Below, piece by piece: positions 39,001 through 46,961 of a stretch of DNA of 64,000 nt (position 1 is its first letter; every line of letters begins with the position of its first letter). The notes under the pieces were generated by a model, which had not been told where the DNA came from, searched no databases, and saw nothing but the letters and a program-made list of their open reading frames with translations. The stretch is taken from contig JBBSBH010000014.1 of the NCBI GenBank assembly GCA_038251405.1, positions 1 through 64,000 on the forward strand, in the 5' to 3' direction. This DNA comes from JADJLQ01 sp038251405. GTDB lineage: Bacteria > Bacteroidota > Bacteroidia > Chitinophagales > Saprospiraceae. A program made the position numbers and the translations under genes.

Positions 39001-39196
39001 ATTAGCCTATACACTTCCCGTCAAATTAACCCGTCAGTTAAAAATCAGTAATGCACGCTTTTTCTTGAATGCTGAAAACCTAAAATTGTTTTCAAAGCGA
39101 AAAGGCATGAACGTGGAGGAAAGCTTTACAGGTGTCACATCTAATGCTTTTATCCCTGCAAGAGTAATCAGTGGCGGTGTAAATGTCAATTTTTAA
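36023..39196 (+). CDS. SusC/RagA-type TonB-linked outer membrane protein, second
   Basis: A 1057-aa TonB-dependent transporter with signal peptide (to GFSQ near 25), regulatory-like domain (VTGTLLDDQESPLIGANVLV), plug (VVAYGTVKRASFTGSANT, RIRGFGSVNASNAPLFVVDG, SILKDAASTSLYGSRAANG) and a beta-barrel ending GGVNVNF. It is clearly diverged from the SusC at 18.4 kb, so the two pairs should import different substrates. Only SusD follows; no hydrolase is coupled. Confidence 0.95.
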   Translation: MSENSLNRILSLAVFLCMSVMGFSQVKVTGTLLDDQESPLIGANVLVKGSQNGTVTDVDGKFSIEANLNDVLQFSYIGFTTKEYIVKGAEDLHMVMESSAVGLSDVIVVAYGTVKRASFTGSANTITSEQLGSRPLGNVASAIVGAAPGVQTNAVDGQPGSAPAIRIRGFGSVNASNAPLFVVDGVPFTGNVANINSDDVESISILKDAASTSLYGSRAANGVVMITTKRGKIGTNKVSLKLSKGVSERAIPEYDKVDAFGYYPLLWEGYRNSLAYRASNPIPIATASETATKDIKGLLAYNPFNVADNAIVGTDGKLNPAAALIYKPGDLDWEKFITRQGDRNDASLNISGGQGKMDYLISMGYLDEKSFLIRSDFKRYTGRVNINTQALPWLRTGLNLSGAFIKSNLASSTGGTAFVNPFNFSRNIGSIYPVYAYDPASPGQYLLNGLGQPQYDFGNLSALGLPNRPGGGYGGRHIVAETEMNQEFFNRNAWGARTYAEIAFLKDFKLTTNVTVDASNRTDYDYDNAIIGDGAPGGRSDKQYTNVTSYTINQLLNYGKSFGRHNFDLLVGHENFDYRDDNLRGFRAGQILEGNIELVNFTTTTTSRSEANKYKIESYFSRIMYDLNNKYFATLSYRTDGSSKFSKSRRWGNFWSASAAWKLDQEPFLKNINWINELKLRSSYGVTGNDGVLDVDGLTLLYPSQPVYTLGFNNAAEPGIIQNSLGNENLEWESNTNFDVALEFGLFKNKLAGSVEFFNRKSDNLLFQVPLPLSTGIASQIKNIGSMYNRGVELNLNSDIIRLKNFNWNINFNLTSLKNQITKLPQAEIISGTKKLSVGHSLYDYWLRDWYGVDPKDGAGLYVADAFNASNVRVFDNGDSVTISQNNARYHYAGSAIPDFFGSITSTFRYKGLSLSTLLTYQKGGLTYDATYATLMTSGNYGAALHTDLLNRWQKEGDITTVPRMDVSQTAVFGSQSDRYLTDASFVNIRNIELAYTLPVKLTRQLKISNARFFLNAENLKLFSKRKGMNVEESFTGVTSNAFIPARVISGGVNVNF

Positions 39197-39222
39197 TCAT
39201 TCATCTTAAAAGACTAAAAATC

Positions 39223-40692
39223 ATGAAACATATAAAAATATTTGTTTTAACAATAGCACTGGCATTCTTAGCCTCTTGTGGACAAGATTACCTGGAGACG
39301 ACCCCAACTGATCAGGTATCTTCAAATGCGGCTTTCCAGAACATATCCAATGCCTGGGCTGCTTTAAATGGAATTCATCGTGCATTGTACGTACAGTATG
39401 CCAATCAAGGTGAAGGCGGTGAAGGTAACCTCAATATTAACAGAGATGTATTGGGTGAGGATTATGTGATGTCAGCGGTAGGAAATGGTTGGTTTAATAA
39501 CGCCTACAAATGGCTCGATCATAGAAATGAGAGTAGTGCGCTAGCTAAATACCCATTTGCAGTATATTACCGATTGATTGGAAATGCAAATTTGATCATT
39601 GCCAATATTGATGGTCTTGCCGCAGATCCCAAAGAGATCAATGCCATTAAAGGACAGGCTTTAGTTTACAGAGCATGGTCTCATTTTCAGTTAGTCCAGC
39701 TTTATGGTCAACGTTACGACAAATCAAAAGCGCCAAATTCCCAACTTGGAATCCCATTATTAGTAAGCCCTACCAGTGAGGGCCAGGAAAGAGCGACCGT
39801 AGAAGCAGTATATGCTCAAATAAATAAAGATCTCGATGATGCCATTTCCCTATTACCTGCTACCGCAAGAAATAATAAATCACATTTTAATGGAGCCGTA
39901 GCTAAAGGCATAAAGGCCAGGGTAGCATTAACACAGCAAGACTGGACTAATGCAGCAAAATATGCCAGCGAAGCATCCTCTGGTTTTAATTTAATGACAA
40001 ATTCAGAGTATTTAAGTGGTTTTAATAATGTAGCGAATCAGGAATGGATGTGGGGTAGTGATCAAATAGATGAACAAACTACATTCTTCTATTCTTACTT
40101 CGCATACGTGTCCTGTAATTTTAATTCTTCTAATATCCGGACAAATCCAAAATTGATAAATTCATCTTTGTATAAGTTAATTTCTGATACAGATGTCCGC
40201 AAGAAATGTTGGGATGCAACAGGGAGTGCCACAGCCGTTACTCCTCCCGGAGGGTTGAAAAAGCCTTTTATGACGCAGAAATTTTTGTCCGTTAGTTCTA
40301 GCAATAGCGTAGGGGATATACCCTATATGAGGGCGGGTGAAATGTATTTGATCTTGGCTGAGGCAAAAGCCAGAAGCGGTGATGAAGAAGGAGCTAAGAT
40401 GGCATTATTTACATTGATGAAAAATCGTGATCCACAAGCCACAAAATCTACTGCAACAGGCAACGCTCTGATAGATGAAATTCTTATTCAACGCAGAATT
40501 GAATTATGGGGTGAAGGCTTTAGGTTTACTGACCTGAAGAGATTAAACCTTCCACTAAATAGAAATGGTGCTAATCATCAATCTGCGCTTTGTCTAATCT
40601 TTGATGTGCCAGCCGGTGATAAATCCTGGGAATTCCTGATACCCCGAGATGAGCTCAATGCAAATCCGAAAATGGTGCAAAATCCACTATAA
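39223..40692 (+). CDS. SusD/RagB-type nutrient-binding lipoprotein, second
   Basis: A 489-aa SusD partner, 26 bp after SusC. The signal MKHIKIFVLTIALAFLASC ends with a lipobox Cys at 19. Family parts are VYYRLIGNANLIIANID, GQALVYRAWSHFQLVQLYGQ, YMRAGEMYLILAEAKARSGD and RRIELWGEGFRFTDLKRLNL. The C-terminus ending in FLIPRDELNANPKMVQNP is a common SusD finish. A hairpin terminator follows. Confidence 0.94.
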   Translation: MKHIKIFVLTIALAFLASCGQDYLETTPTDQVSSNAAFQNISNAWAALNGIHRALYVQYANQGEGGEGNLNINRDVLGEDYVMSAVGNGWFNNAYKWLDHRNESSALAKYPFAVYYRLIGNANLIIANIDGLAADPKEINAIKGQALVYRAWSHFQLVQLYGQRYDKSKAPNSQLGIPLLVSPTSEGQERATVEAVYAQINKDLDDAISLLPATARNNKSHFNGAVAKGIKARVALTQQDWTNAAKYASEASSGFNLMTNSEYLSGFNNVANQEWMWGSDQIDEQTTFFYSYFAYVSCNFNSSNIRTNPKLINSSLYKLISDTDVRKKCWDATGSATAVTPPGGLKKPFMTQKFLSVSSSNSVGDIPYMRAGEMYLILAEAKARSGDEEGAKMALFTLMKNRDPQATKSTATGNALIDEILIQRRIELWGEGFRFTDLKRLNLPLNRNGANHQSALCLIFDVPAGDKSWEFLIPRDELNANPKMVQNPL

Positions 40693-40710
40693 ATATTGGT
40701 TTAATATTGA

Positions 40711-40749
40711 AAAAAAGGTTGCTTGATCGTCTTCAGGCAATCTTTTTTT
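40711..40749 (+). terminator. Rho-independent terminator after the second SusCD pair
   Basis: AGGTTGCTTGA and TCAGGCAATCT form a stem with two G-U pairs, followed by seven T. It lies 19 bp past the SusD stop. Confidence 0.75.
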
Positions 40750-40799
40750 ATTATTGAGAGATCCATAACGGAGTAAATAATAATACTTTCGTCTTTTAC

Positions 40800-41834
40800 A
40801 TGAGAACAGTCTCCCGATATTGGATTAGAACTGCGGTAGGTCTTGAAAAGATCTTGTTACAAGAACTTAGTGTAAAATTTAAGTATAAGGAAATAGCTAT
40901 AAAACACAAAAGTGTCTTTATTGAAATGGCACATTTTGATGAATTAAGCTTTTCATTATACAGTGAATTAAAAACTGCCGATGATATTTATACATTTTTA
41001 GGCAGCTGTACGGCAATAGACCACACGAAGGCTAGTACCTTAAACATAGTGGCTTATTTTGAAGAATTTGTGTTACCCATTTTACAAGGATATCCCCAAA
41101 ATCAGGTCGTAAGAATTACAGTGAGTTTTTTAGGAACCAGAAATTTTAATAGATTTTTTATTGAGAATATATTGAATAGCATGATGGAATCCCGAACAAC
41201 ATGCATCGTACTCTGCAATGAAAAAGAAGAAAAATGGGTGCCGGATGAAAAACGAATTAGAATTCATATCGAAGATCAGGATGCCTATTTTGGAATTGGT
41301 CTGCGAGATAAACCGTTACACAGGCGTCCGTGGAGAATAAATACTTATCCGGCACAATTGCATCCACCCCTTGCTGCAGCAATGGCTTTTATTTTACAAC
41401 CATCAAAAGGATCAAAAATAGTAGATCCCTTTTGCGGCTCAGGAACCATATTGATAGAATCTGCTTTACAAAATAAATTTTCTCATCATATAGGATTTGA
41501 TACTAATCCACTTGCTATAGATATGGCAGAACAAAATGCAATAAAAGCCGATTTACAAATTGATTTTTTCAAAGAAGATTTCTTCGATAAGTATAAAAAT
41601 TTTGAAGATTACTTTATTATTTCGAATCCACCGTGGGGTGACAAGCATTCAATAAGTTCTGATAAAGATTTTTACAGCAAACTATTTACTATTATTCATC
41701 GAAGTAGCGGGGCTGTCCTGCTCATTCCTGACGAAATCATGGAAAGATATAAAATGGAAAATTTTAATTTTTCTGTAGTTTTTCAAACCAGGGTAAAGGG
41801 AAAACGGGCATCCGTGATCTCCATCACAAAATGA
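40800..41834 (+). CDS. THUMP/UPF0020-type RNA guanine N2-methyltransferase
   Basis: A 344-aa SAM-dependent methyltransferase resembling Trm14/TrmN and the N-terminal half of RlmL, acting on tRNA or rRNA. The N-terminal 150 residues look like a divergent ferredoxin-like/THUMP domain (GLEKILLQEL). Motif I is VDPFCGSGTILIES near 216 and motif IV NPPWGDK near 284, the NPPYG-like catalytic motif with Trp for Tyr. DKPLHRRPWR before motif I is typical of the group. Target base unknown. Confidence 0.82.
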   Translation: MRTVSRYWIRTAVGLEKILLQELSVKFKYKEIAIKHKSVFIEMAHFDELSFSLYSELKTADDIYTFLGSCTAIDHTKASTLNIVAYFEEFVLPILQGYPQNQVVRITVSFLGTRNFNRFFIENILNSMMESRTTCIVLCNEKEEKWVPDEKRIRIHIEDQDAYFGIGLRDKPLHRRPWRINTYPAQLHPPLAAAMAFILQPSKGSKIVDPFCGSGTILIESALQNKFSHHIGFDTNPLAIDMAEQNAIKADLQIDFFKEDFFDKYKNFEDYFIISNPPWGDKHSISSDKDFYSKLFTIIHRSSGAVLLIPDEIMERYKMENFNFSVVFQTRVKGKRASVISITK

Positions 41835-41909
41835 AAACTTCATTTTGTACCAATAAACCTTCTGGTGAGTAAAATATTTCTTAATTTTCAACAATTAAAG
41901 ACTCAATTC

Positions 41910-43505
41910 ATGCAACGAAGAAAATTTATCTATAAGTCCGGGATCACAGCCTTAGGTGCCAGTCTATTTATTCACTGCAAAACGGTGACTACTCAAGCAG
42001 AAACAAAACCAGCATTAGATCTAAGCGAAATCACCATTGATGAGTTGCAAGCGGGTTACAAAGCGGGTAAATTCACTATAGAGGAAGTTACCCATTATTA
42101 TTTGACCCAAATAGAATCGTTAGATAAAAACGGTCCGAGACTTAATGCAGTGATAGAAATAAATCCTGATGCCATACCCATCGCTAAAGAATTAGATATG
42201 GAATTCAAAGCTGGAAAAATACGCGGCCCATTGCATGGTATACCTATTTTGATAAAAGATAATATAGATACGGGTGACCAAATGATGACTACTGCAGGAT
42301 CGCTGGCCATGCTAGGAAATAAAGCTAAAAATGATGCATTCATTGTAAGTCAATTACGAAAAGCCGGAGCGGTATTATTAGGTAAAACAAATCTTAGCGA
42401 ATGGGCCAATTTTAGAAGTTCGCGAAGTAGCAGTGGCTGGAGTAGCCGTGGAGGGCAGACTTTGAATCCTTATGTATTGGATCATAGCCCCTGCGGATCA
42501 AGTAGTGGATCTGGAGCAGCAGCTGCCGCTAACCTGACAGCCATTGCCATTGGTACCGAGACTGATGGGAGTGTTGCATGTCCTTCTAGTATTAATTGCC
42601 TCGTAGGAATCAAACCTACCGTTGGGCTCTGGAGTAGATCCGGAATTATCCCTATATCTTCCACTCAGGACACCGCTGGCCCAATGACCCGTACGGTAAA
42701 GGACGCTGCGATATTATTGAGCGCCTTGACGGGTATGGATCCAAATGATGAGAAAACGATAGCCAGCGAAGGTAAAGCTATAGCAGATTATACCCGATCG
42801 TTGAATACAGCTACACTAAAAGGTAAACGATTTGGTTTAGATAAATCATTCCTGAAAAAACACGAGGAGATCGATCTGCTCCTTAAGAATACACTTGATC
42901 AAATGAAGCAGGCAGGTGCAGAGATTATTGAAGTAGATTTTATGAAACCGAATAGAGAACTAGGCGATGATGAGTACAAGGTATTGAAATATGAATTTAA
43001 AGCAGGATTGAATAAATACCTTTCAAAGGCAAACCTGGAAAATGTAAAGTCCTTGGATGATATCATCAAATATAATGCTGAACATGATAGTACTGCAATG
43101 CCCTTCTTTGACCAGGAAATATTATTGGAGTGTAAAGATCTGGGAGATTTAAAAACAGAAGAATATATAAAAGCACTGAAAGGATCATTTGACAGATCGA
43201 AAAAAGTAATTGATGATTTATTACAGACGAATAAATTGGATGCCCTGATGGGTCCTGCTACTGGAGCGAGCTGGTGTATAGATAAGGTCAATGGTGATCA
43301 TTTTACGGGTTATGGTGCTTATGGCATTGCTGCTACTGCAGGCTATCCTAGTATTACCGTACCCATGGGTTTTATACACGATTTACCTATTGGAATGTCA
43401 TTTTTTGGATCAGCCTGGGAAGAAGAAAAATTGATCCATATTGGCTTTGCTTTTGAACAATTAACGAAAGCAAGAAAACCACCAAAGTTTATTAAATCTA
43501 TTTAG
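41910..43505 (+). CDS. Amidase signature enzyme, exported lipoprotein
   Basis: Ser-cisSer-Lys amidohydrolase of 531 aa. The ATG at 41910 begins MQRRKFIYKSGITALGASLFIHC, a twin-arginine-like signal with a lipobox Cys; the upstream start at 41865 is unlikely. Catalytic Lys lies in ILIKDNID, and the Gly/Ser-rich signature CGSSSGSGAAAAANLTAIAI is followed by GTETDGSVACPSS, which carries the nucleophile Ser region. Such exported amidases in Bacteroidota may act on peptides or amides in the periplasm. Substrate unknown. Confidence 0.9.
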   Translation: MQRRKFIYKSGITALGASLFIHCKTVTTQAETKPALDLSEITIDELQAGYKAGKFTIEEVTHYYLTQIESLDKNGPRLNAVIEINPDAIPIAKELDMEFKAGKIRGPLHGIPILIKDNIDTGDQMMTTAGSLAMLGNKAKNDAFIVSQLRKAGAVLLGKTNLSEWANFRSSRSSSGWSSRGGQTLNPYVLDHSPCGSSSGSGAAAAANLTAIAIGTETDGSVACPSSINCLVGIKPTVGLWSRSGIIPISSTQDTAGPMTRTVKDAAILLSALTGMDPNDEKTIASEGKAIADYTRSLNTATLKGKRFGLDKSFLKKHEEIDLLLKNTLDQMKQAGAEIIEVDFMKPNRELGDDEYKVLKYEFKAGLNKYLSKANLENVKSLDDIIKYNAEHDSTAMPFFDQEILLECKDLGDLKTEEYIKALKGSFDRSKKVIDDLLQTNKLDALMGPATGASWCIDKVNGDHFTGYGAYGIAATAGYPSITVPMGFIHDLPIGMSFFGSAWEEEKLIHIGFAFEQLTKARKPPKFIKSI

Positions 43506-43528
43506 CTTTTTCATTCATGGTAAAAAAG

Positions 43529-43557
43529 TATATTTGATTTGAAATAGTTTAATTTTG
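43529..43557 (+). promoter_or_regulatory. Probable promoter of hicBA
   Basis: Two -7-like boxes, TATATTTG (43529-43536) and TAATTTTG (43550-43557), precede the hicB ATG at 43571 by 34 and 13 bp. Confidence 0.45.
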
Positions 43558-43570
43558 ATAAAAAAGAATT

Positions 43571-43816
43571 ATGGAAACCATCTCTAGAACATTTAGGGTT
43601 GTAATTACAAAGACAGAAGATGGCTACATGGCAAATATACCTTCACTAAATCATTGCATGAGTTTTGGTGAAAGTCCAGATGAAGCAATTCACAATCTAA
43701 ATGAAGCCCTGGAAGGCGTTTTGGAAACTATGAAAGAAAATGATTGGCCAATTCCTGATGATAGAAATAGCTTAGAGACCATGATTATGATAAATCACTC
43801 ATACAAAAGTATTTAG
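43571..43816 (+). CDS. hicB: HicB-like antitoxin
   Basis: An 81-aa partial-RNase-H-fold antitoxin. FRVVITKTEDGYMANIPSLN and GESPDEAIHNLNEALEGVLE are the HicB_like pattern. No ribbon-helix-helix or HTH domain is visible after residue 60, so autoregulation by DNA binding would need another partner or is weak. It precedes its toxin by 19 bp, the reversed hicB-hicA order seen in many genomes. Confidence 0.85.
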   Translation: METISRTFRVVITKTEDGYMANIPSLNHCMSFGESPDEAIHNLNEALEGVLETMKENDWPIPDDRNSLETMIMINHSYKSI

Positions 43817-43835
43817 TATAAACGTATTCTTCTAA

Positions 43836-44030
43836 ATGAATTTATCCCCAAGATTACTAATAAGACTCTTACATGAACATGGTTGGGAGTTAGATAGAAT
43901 CAAAGGAAGCCACCATATATTTATTCATAAGGAATCTAAGAGAACTTTGCCAATACCAATTCATGGAAATAAGGATCTAAAAATGGGGACTTATAAATCC
44001 ATACTAAAAATAGCAGGAATCAAAATGTGA
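43836..44030 (+). CDS. hicA: HicA-like mRNA interferase toxin
   Basis: A 64-aa dsRBD-like toxin that cleaves mRNA. The catalytic His is in KGSHHIF (H26 or H27), and LHEHGWELDR with the final GTYKSILKIAGI is typical of HicA/YcfA. It is intact. The next gene starts 14 bp downstream. Confidence 0.88.
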   Translation: MNLSPRLLIRLLHEHGWELDRIKGSHHIFIHKESKRTLPIPIHGNKDLKMGTYKSILKIAGIKM

Positions 44031-44044
44031 TTAAATCTAAAATA

Positions 44045-45412
44045 ATGAAAAATTTTATCGTACTCAGTTTTTTACTTTACACAACTATTATTTCTGCCCA
44101 AGTTTCTAATGCAGAAAAAGCAGGTGGTTGGAAGACCTTATTCAATGGAAAGAACCTAGATGGTTGGAATCAAAAGAATGGTAAAGCAAAGTATGAAGTG
44201 AAAAATGGTGAGATCATTGGTACTACGGTAGCGAATACAACCAATTCATTTCTTTGCACCAATGAAAACTATGGTGATTTTACACTCGAGCTGGATTTGA
44301 AAGTTGCCGATGACATGAATTCCGGAATTCAATTCAGGAGTTTATCCATACCCGAGATGAATAGCGGCAGAGTACATGGCTATCAAATGGAAGTGGATCC
44401 ATCTCCACGTGGATGGTCAGGTGGCATCTACGATGAAGCTCGTCGCGGCTGGTTATATATACCTGATATCAATCCATTGGCAAAGCCGGCTTTTAAAAAC
44501 AATCAATGGAATCACTATCGCATAGAGGCTATCGGGCCTATCATCCGCACATGGGTTAATGGTGTGCCCATTTCTTACCTGGTAGATAACCTTACTCCTT
44601 CCGGGTTAATCGCTTTGCAGGTTCACGCAATTGGTGCAAATGATAAAGAAGGAAATCAAATCAAATGGAAAAATATAAAGATTAAAACCACCAATCTAAA
44701 ACCCAGCGCTGCTGATAATACGCCAGTTGAAAATTTACTCCTCAATAATTTGTCATGGCAAGAGGAATCACAAGGCTTTTCACTATTATTCAACGGAAAA
44801 AACTTTGATGGTTGGCGCGAGGTTCATGGAATCGCTTTACCACAAAAACATTGGGAAGTGACAGACGGCACCATCCATATAAATCCATCTGACGGATCGG
44901 AGACCGGAAATGATATAGTGACTACCCAAAAATTCACTGCATTCGAAATGACATTTGAATTCAAACTATCAGAGGGTGCTAATTCCGGTGTAAAGTATTT
45001 TGTAAATGAAGATTTTGATTCTAATGGCAAATCCGGAGTTGGCCTGGAATATCAGGTACTCGATGATGCCAGGCATCCTGATGCAAAAATGGGTGTAGTC
45101 GGTAATCGAACATTGGCTTCATTATATGATTTGATTCCTTCCGAAAAATTAGACAAACGATTTCAAAGAAAAATAGGTGACTGGAATGCTGGCAGAATAA
45201 TTGTATATCCTGATAATACCGTGCAACATTGGTTGAACGGATTTAAAGTGGTGGAGTATGTAAGAAAGAGCAATATTTTCAAAGCACTTGTAGCCCGAAG
45301 TAAATTTGATCATTATCAGGGCTTTGGTGAAAATGCTGAGGGGCCAATTTTATTACAAGATCATGGAAACAATGTTTCATTTAGAAATCTAAAAATCAGA
45401 AGCTTAAAATAA
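44045..45412 (+). CDS. Secreted protein with two DUF1080 (3-keto-disaccharide hydrolase) domains
   Basis: A 455-aa exported protein. The ATG at 44045 gives the signal MKNFIVLSFLLYTTIISAQV; the GTG at 44027 overlaps hicA. Two concanavalin-like DUF1080 domains follow: one about 22-215 (WKTLFNGKNLDGWNQ) and one about 238-455 (FSLLFNGKNFDGWREVHG). Family members bind or hydrolyse 3-keto-glycosides. Both copies keep NSGxxxR/NSGVKYF and a final FRNLKI-type strand. Most DUF1080 proteins have one domain, so the tandem is notable. No 3-keto-forming oxidoreductase is nearby. Confidence 0.85.
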   Translation: MKNFIVLSFLLYTTIISAQVSNAEKAGGWKTLFNGKNLDGWNQKNGKAKYEVKNGEIIGTTVANTTNSFLCTNENYGDFTLELDLKVADDMNSGIQFRSLSIPEMNSGRVHGYQMEVDPSPRGWSGGIYDEARRGWLYIPDINPLAKPAFKNNQWNHYRIEAIGPIIRTWVNGVPISYLVDNLTPSGLIALQVHAIGANDKEGNQIKWKNIKIKTTNLKPSAADNTPVENLLLNNLSWQEESQGFSLLFNGKNFDGWREVHGIALPQKHWEVTDGTIHINPSDGSETGNDIVTTQKFTAFEMTFEFKLSEGANSGVKYFVNEDFDSNGKSGVGLEYQVLDDARHPDAKMGVVGNRTLASLYDLIPSEKLDKRFQRKIGDWNAGRIIVYPDNTVQHWLNGFKVVEYVRKSNIFKALVARSKFDHYQGFGENAEGPILLQDHGNNVSFRNLKIRSLK

Positions 45413-45610
45413 GTTATTTCCACTTTTTTCATGAGAAAACTAGAATCTACTTTCGATTGGAGGTATAATTTACCGCAATCTTAAGGATGGTTTTAATGTG
45501 CCATGATGCCAAAAGTCACTCATATATAAAAGTTAGCTTAGTACTCTTCAATCCTTGATTTTTTCATACGCAAATAGACTGAAAGCCTATGTTTGTCGAT
45601 AAGATCACTC

Positions 45611-45640
45611 CTTGATGAACCATTCTTTGGACTAACTTTG
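45611..45640 (+). promoter_or_regulatory. Promoter of the small membrane protein gene
   Basis: TTG (45612-45614), 18-bp spacer, TAACTTTG (45633-45640): a good Bacteroidota -33/-7 pair, 29 bp before the ATG at 45670. Confidence 0.55.
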
Positions 45641-45669
45641 TTTTGTTAGTACTTAAAAACTATAAAATC

Positions 45670-46083
45670 ATGGAAAATCGCAAGTATACCCTGACCGAAA
45701 CCATCATGGGATTAGTGATGATGGCCGCTGTCTTATGGGCTGCACTATATCTTTTCAAAGGTATATTTAAAATTCTGGCATGGGCAGCTCCTGTCATGTT
45801 TATTGCTGCATTGATTATTAACTATAAAGTAGTTTTAAGCTATGGAAAAATGTTAATAGTGCTTCTACAGAAAAATTTGATTTATGGTATAATAGCTACA
45901 GTGCTTACTTTCTTTGCATTTCCAATAGTTGCAGCCGTATTACTTGGCCTGACTATATTGAATAAAAAAGCCGATAATTTTGTAAAGCAGGAGCAACAAA
46001 AAAGAGATGGATTTCCTACAGATTTCAGAGAAATTTCTTCTACCCCAAGATCAGGGTATGATGATATTTTCAAATCTAGTTAG
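45670..46083 (+). CDS. Small inner-membrane protein, unknown
   Basis: A 137-aa protein with three hydrophobic segments (about 13-48 as two, and 70-92), a Lys-rich cytoplasmic-looking C-terminal part and STPRSGYDDIFKSS end. The ATG at 45670 (MENRKYTLTETIMG) suits the promoter upstream. I do not recognise a family. Confidence 0.6.
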   Translation: MENRKYTLTETIMGLVMMAAVLWAALYLFKGIFKILAWAAPVMFIAALIINYKVVLSYGKMLIVLLQKNLIYGIIATVLTFFAFPIVAAVLLGLTILNKKADNFVKQEQQKRDGFPTDFREISSTPRSGYDDIFKSS

Positions 46084-46223
46084 GGTCAGCTGTTTAAGGC
46101 AAAAGATAAGTAGCATCAGACAAGTAAAAAAACTTTATCAAGATCTGAGTATCTATATTGAGAAGACACCATAACCCTCTTGCCATACAAACCTGTTTTT
46201 TGCCATAATAAAACCTGGTTTTC

Positions 46224-46330
46224 TATATATATATATATGCGCCGAACCTGCCTACCAGGCCGACTACCTGGCAGGCAGGCCCACGGTTCTCGAACTTCAA
46301 TTTATACTGATACCTCGGGTTGAAACCCGA
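46224..46330. repeat. TA microsatellite and hairpins
   Basis: A (TA)7 tract (46224-46238) is followed by CCTGCCTACCAGG paired with CCTGGCAGGCAGG (46247-46279, 12 of 13) and by a TCGGGT/ACCCGA hairpin (46315-46330). All lie left of the tandem repeat block. Confidence 0.6.
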
Positions 46331-46452
46331 AGTTAATAAACGAGTCGAACCTATGGTTCTTTAAATTAGGGAGTTAGACTGGAAACTCAAACCCTCGGGT
46401 TAATCCTGATATGATTTTAAATCATCTAATTTTCTTAAAGTCAATCTAAATA

Positions 46453-46920
46453 AATAATTCAAAATCAATCTTCAATTGAGCTTAGAAATTCTAAAGCTCA
46501 ATGTAGGATTAATAAAAGTGTCGAACTTATGGTTCTTTAAAATTCCTATAATTAGAAACAACCTGAAGATATAAAGACCGCTCAAGTGCCATAGGCACGC
46601 AAGCTATAATAACCGCGGATTTTAATCCGTGGTGGAAAAGCTGATAAATAGGAGAGCCGTAGGCTCGATTCATATAATTAAATAAATAAATAATTCAAAA
46701 TCAATCGTCAATTGAGCTTAGAAAATTCTAAAGCTCAATGTAGGATTAATAAAAGTGTCGAACTTATGGTTCTTTAAAATTTCTACAATTAGAAACACCT
46801 GAAGATATAAAGACCGTTCAAGTGCCATAGGCACGCAAGCTATACTAACCGCGGATTTTAATCCGTGGTGGAAAAACTGATAAATAGGAGAGCCGTAGGC
46901 TCGATTCATATAATTAAATA
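46453..46920. repeat. Tandem 236-bp composite hairpin unit, two copies
   Basis: Unit 1 begins at 46453 and unit 2 at 46689. Each holds, in order, a TTGAGCTTAGAA/TTCTAAAGCTCAA stem, a GAAC/GTTC element, GTGCCATAGGCAC, an ACCGCGGATT/AATCCGTGGT stem, and GAGCCGTAGGCTC. The two copies differ by few changes. The same elements in other order form the island at 63 kb. No ORF. The whole stretch 46084-46961 has no gene. Confidence 0.85.
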
Positions 46921-46961
46921 GTCCTCAAAGGAGCTTGATGTAGAATTACTATCTTGAGACC

